From contig JAJVDF010000437.1 of assembly GCA_022410635.1 (NCBI GenBank), positions 1,066,375 through 1,130,374 of the forward strand: a stretch of 64,000 nucleotides of DNA. Reading direction: 5' to 3'. Source of the stretch: Tretioscincus oriximinensis (lineage: Eukaryota; Chordata; Lepidosauria; Squamata; Gymnophthalmidae). A model generated the notes under the pieces. It was not told the origin of the DNA. It did not search any database and was given only the letters and a program-made list of their open reading frames with translations. Positions 61,441 to 64,000 of this stretch are shown here, piece after piece. How positions within the stretch are numbered: position 1 is the stretch's first letter; every line of letters starts with the position of its first letter. The translations under genes were made by a program, and so were the position numbers.

Positions 61441-62484
61441 CAATTGTGCATTTTTTTCAATGCTGATATTTANGCAACTCTCAAATATCAGTCATGGGGG
61501 GGGGGATGAGGAGGGACATGGTTGATCAGAAAATGGAGGGGACCTCACTTGCCTATCAATCTCACTCTGCCTAATTTTTGCAAGGAACCTGTTAGGAGCA
61601 AATGTGGNGATCCATCTGTATGGCAAGCTAGAAACAGCATCCGCTTCATTGATATACATTCTTGAAAACACCCAGGGATGCCTTTTGGTCTGTGGGGTTC
61701 CAGCCCTCCATTTCTCAAGAATTGGCCATCTCACCCCCAAGTAATCTATTTTATTGTCTCCAATAGGACCAGAAAGTCCTGTTTGGGGGGGAAGAAAAGA
61801 ATTGGAACTGAATCGGAATACTATCTTCTTTCTTTCAAAATTAGACTAAAAAAGACAGTGGAAACAACACCAAAAATTTTAATAACATTTCTCAGGTTTC
61901 AGTTTGCTTCTGGCAGAGGAATTCCCAGAAAATTCTTTTGCCTGTGGGACCAGCAATGACCAAGCCATTATTTGTTTATTTTAATCAGAAAAACAGTGGC
62001 CAGCATTGTCTTAATCCATTTACTATCCCATTTTAAAATGGGACACAGCCAGAAAGATTATGCATCTCTGTAACACACAACACATATCTGGATTCAATTT
62101 CAATTTATTGGTTTCTATCCTTTCCATTACTGCTTCCAAGCACCTGTAAAGTACTTTTATTTCCCTCCTGATTCAACTAGGGATAAAAAAAGCCAGAACA
62201 TTCACAAATCATTAATTTGGGATTACCCTGTCCACCCTATCAATGAATTCTCACCAGTCCATTTTATGAAAAGAACAGATTGAGAATATATCTTGTTGTA
62301 AGCATTAGGCCAGCAATGTATTGAGACAGGACTTGTGGNGTTAGCTTCAGCCATCCTAACCAAAGATAAAAACATCTCTGAAATGGTTGGCAGATAGGAT
62401 TTTTCACAAGCCATTCTGTCCCTCCACCTTCTAATGTGGGTGCATTAAATGAGAACAGGACCACAAGAACACTACCATCTATAA
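61441..62484. other. unique DNA, nothing recognised
   Basis: No recognised repeat or coding segment. A G-run lies at about 61497-61504, and two N bases. Confidence 0.4.
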
Positions 62485-62572
62485 TAAGAATAAGAATAAA
62501 TAATAATAAATAATAAGAATAAGAATAATAAGATTAATAAGAATAATGAGAATAAGAATAAGAAGAATAAGA
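62485..62572. repeat. (AATAAG)n/(AAT)n microsatellite
   Basis: About 90 bp of interrupted aataag and aataat units, directly before a CR1-group fragment. Confidence 0.85.
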
Positions 62573-62760
62573 CAGGACTAGACAGGTTTATGGACACCAA
62601 GGGTATAGGATGGATGTCTGGATGTTGCCTCCAAGATGGAGCAACAGGCAGGACTCCTGAAATAACATTTGGAGGGAGTCATGAACAGGGCATATTTTGC
62701 TTTCCTTTGTTTCAGACAGCCCNGGTGCATCTGGTGGGCCTCTGTGTGAGCCAGAATGCT
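62573..62760 (+). mobile_element. CR1-group LINE fragment, end of ORF2 and 3' UTR
   Basis: gacaggactagacaggttta, 'ggatgtctggatgttgcctc' and 'aacaggcaggactcctgaaa' closely match the 28.3 kb copy. It stops at gaatgctgga, where a SINE tail begins, so its last about 60 bp and octamers are missing. Confidence 0.8.
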
Positions 62761-63049
62761 GGAGGAGGAGGAGAAGGAGGAGGAGAAGGAGAAGGAGGAG
62801 AAGAAGAATTTGGACTCAGAGCAGCTTACAGGGTTAATTTTTGCCCAAAGGTTTATATCTTATCTTCTCCATTAGATGAATGGTGGTACCCATTTATCTA
62901 ATTGAAATGCAGATTACAAATCTACATTTCTTTTGAATAGCTGAGTTGGCTAGAGCTGCAGGTTAGTAGAAGGGGCTCACCCCTCTCCATGTCCGACACA
63001 GGTCTCTCAGATGAAAGACTGGCACTTAGCGACTGAGCCATTCGTGCCA
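62761..63049 (-). mobile_element. tRNA-derived SINE, minus strand, with (GGA)n/(GAA)n tail
   Basis: Its tail lies at the left as GGA/GAA repeats (62762-62812). The body includes agaaggggctcacccctctc; the head at right, read on the minus strand, is ggcacgaatggctcagtcgc, with the A-box-like tggctcagtcg. The head type matches the 15.8 kb copy. It abuts a truncated CR1 fragment. Confidence 0.78.
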
Positions 63050-63520
63050 TTATTATTAAAACTTTATTATTAAAAAAGCATTAAAATGAAATAGCATTAA
63101 AATGCCCTTTATGATTGTAGTAGCAAGCAGCTATAACTAAGGCCCTTACTGTAGAGTTTTTTTATCATTTGCAGTCAAGTTACTTACTACAGTGTCTTGG
63201 AAGGATTCGTCCCAATTATCAGTTAAAAACTGGTAGCAAAAAGGTATGGAATTTAGCAAATTATTGCATACATGATCAAAGTGATGGCACGATAATGAGC
63301 CAAGGTACCTGGAATGCATCCAGACGGCTGCCTTTCGTAGCTCTATTTTTTGTAACACTATAAAGCACTTATACCAACCTTGCCATCCAAATTCCCTATA
63401 ATCGTGACATTATAGCATGAAAAAAATCCATGTTTGGATATAGCCCTGAAACCCTTTGATTTTGATGAATTCAAATGTTAATAAAGACTGCCTATCTTCT
63501 TGCATAATAACAAAAATGAT
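63050..63520. other. unique AT-rich DNA
   Basis: No recognised feature. Confidence 0.4.
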
Positions 63521-64000
63521 GTTTTGTTTTATATTTTTATTATTATTATTGGGCAACTTCAAGTTACATATATACATTGTATCCATTTCCAATACAGTTC
63601 TCTTTAACAGTTCTTTTGTACCAACAATAATTACACTATACTTGTCCTTGCCCATTTTTTTCTTCCCTCCCCCCACCCCTTCCGAACCCCCGTGGTTGGT
63701 CTTTGTCTTAATACAAATAGTGTGGGGTCTTACATAGAGAATATTAAATTTAGTTCAAATTTCTTTGAAGGTTGAATTATTTTTTTTAATAAATAATTTT
63801 TTATCCATACCTGTATATTTTTTATTTCATTTACTCGATTTATATCATTAATATAATTCATTCTTGCTGAACTAAATTCTACTGCCATCTTGTCCACAAT
63901 GTAATCATATCATAACCTTAGATCTCTTCTTGTGGCATCTTTCCACCCTCTCAAAAGTACCAGCTGGGCCCAAGATAGCAAGTCTTCTATATTTTTTCTT
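63521..64000 (-). mobile_element. third L1 LINE lineage, 3' end, continues past window
   Basis: The end of ORF2 plus about 200 bp of 3' UTR on the minus strand. The UTR has a gggtggggggaggg stretch on the minus strand, and the element ends in an A-rich, (ATA)n-containing tail around 63521-63560. The 5' part lies beyond position 64000, so length and target duplication are unknown. Confidence 0.85.
63730..64000 (-). CDS. L1 ORF2 C-terminal end (partial, runs off window)
   Basis: About 90 codons of open frame read leftward from the window edge to a stop at 63730-63732. Peptides LLSWAQLVLLRGWKDATRRD and LRLWYDYIVDKMAVEFSSAR correspond to the last part of L1 ORF2p. They align with the 34.5 kb copy, which has ARWWKDCTKWNINVWYDYFV. 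No frameshift is visible in this portion, so it is better preserved than the other two L1s, but its other domains lie outside the window. It is a different lineage from both. Confidence 0.85.

Noticed and set aside
1..64000. CRISPR array, bacterial operon or phage system
   Set aside because: No evenly spaced direct repeats, no dense one-strand coding and no bacterial signals; all repeats fit vertebrate transposons or microsatellites.

Overview
This window looks like vertebrate nuclear DNA that holds no identifiable host gene: I found no convincing exon of a cellular protein, no rRNA or functional tRNA gene, and nothing prokaryotic (no operons, no CRISPR). The best guess for the source is a squamate reptile (lizard or snake). 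The guess rests on the mix of repeats: CR1-group LINE ends with an octamer-like (ATGTTCTT)n terminus, L2-type LINE ends, several different L1 lineages, and tRNA-derived SINEs whose tails run into TTCTTC repeats. Many isolated N bases from about 18.2 kb onward point to a draft assembly. The species cannot be named from the sequence alone.

Layout. 1-9.4 kb: mostly unique AT-rich DNA with a few old LINE and SINE scraps, a polypurine tract (3.34-3.48 kb) and a tRNA-like SINE head (8.6 kb). 9.4-10.8 kb: a CR1-group reverse transcriptase fragment, then a SINE. 10.8-15.8 kb: repeat-poor; 11.2-13.1 kb is the best candidate for conserved non-coding regulatory DNA. 15.8-18.8 kb: a SINE inserted in an L2 tail, another SINE, and a 5'-truncated L1 with a perfect 17-bp target-site duplication. 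19-30 kb: unique DNA with DNA-transposon copies and CR1, L2 and SINE fragments. 30.3-34.9 kb: the main coding relic, an L1 with an almost complete but broken ORF2. 35-52.5 kb: CR1-group tails, three further copies of a non-autonomous DNA-transposon family first seen at 21.2 kb, and a hAT-like element with an 8-bp target-site duplication (48.6-49.2 kb). 52.5-63 kb: unique DNA with small MITE-like, SINE and LINE pieces. 63.5-64 kb: the 3' end of a third L1 lineage, running off the window.

The recognisable proteins are retrotransposon reverse transcriptases or endonucleases, all with frameshifts, stops or truncations; the window-edge L1 is too partial to judge. The L1, CR1 and L2 groups would have moved by target-primed reverse transcription. 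SINEs usually borrow the machinery of a partner LINE, and the DNA elements here have no transposase of their own. The most notable patterns are a four-copy family of non-autonomous DNA elements in two size forms, two SINE families with different bodies but a common 3' tail, and a CR1-group insertion with an unusually clear 13-bp target duplication. I found no strong sign of a wholly new biological system.
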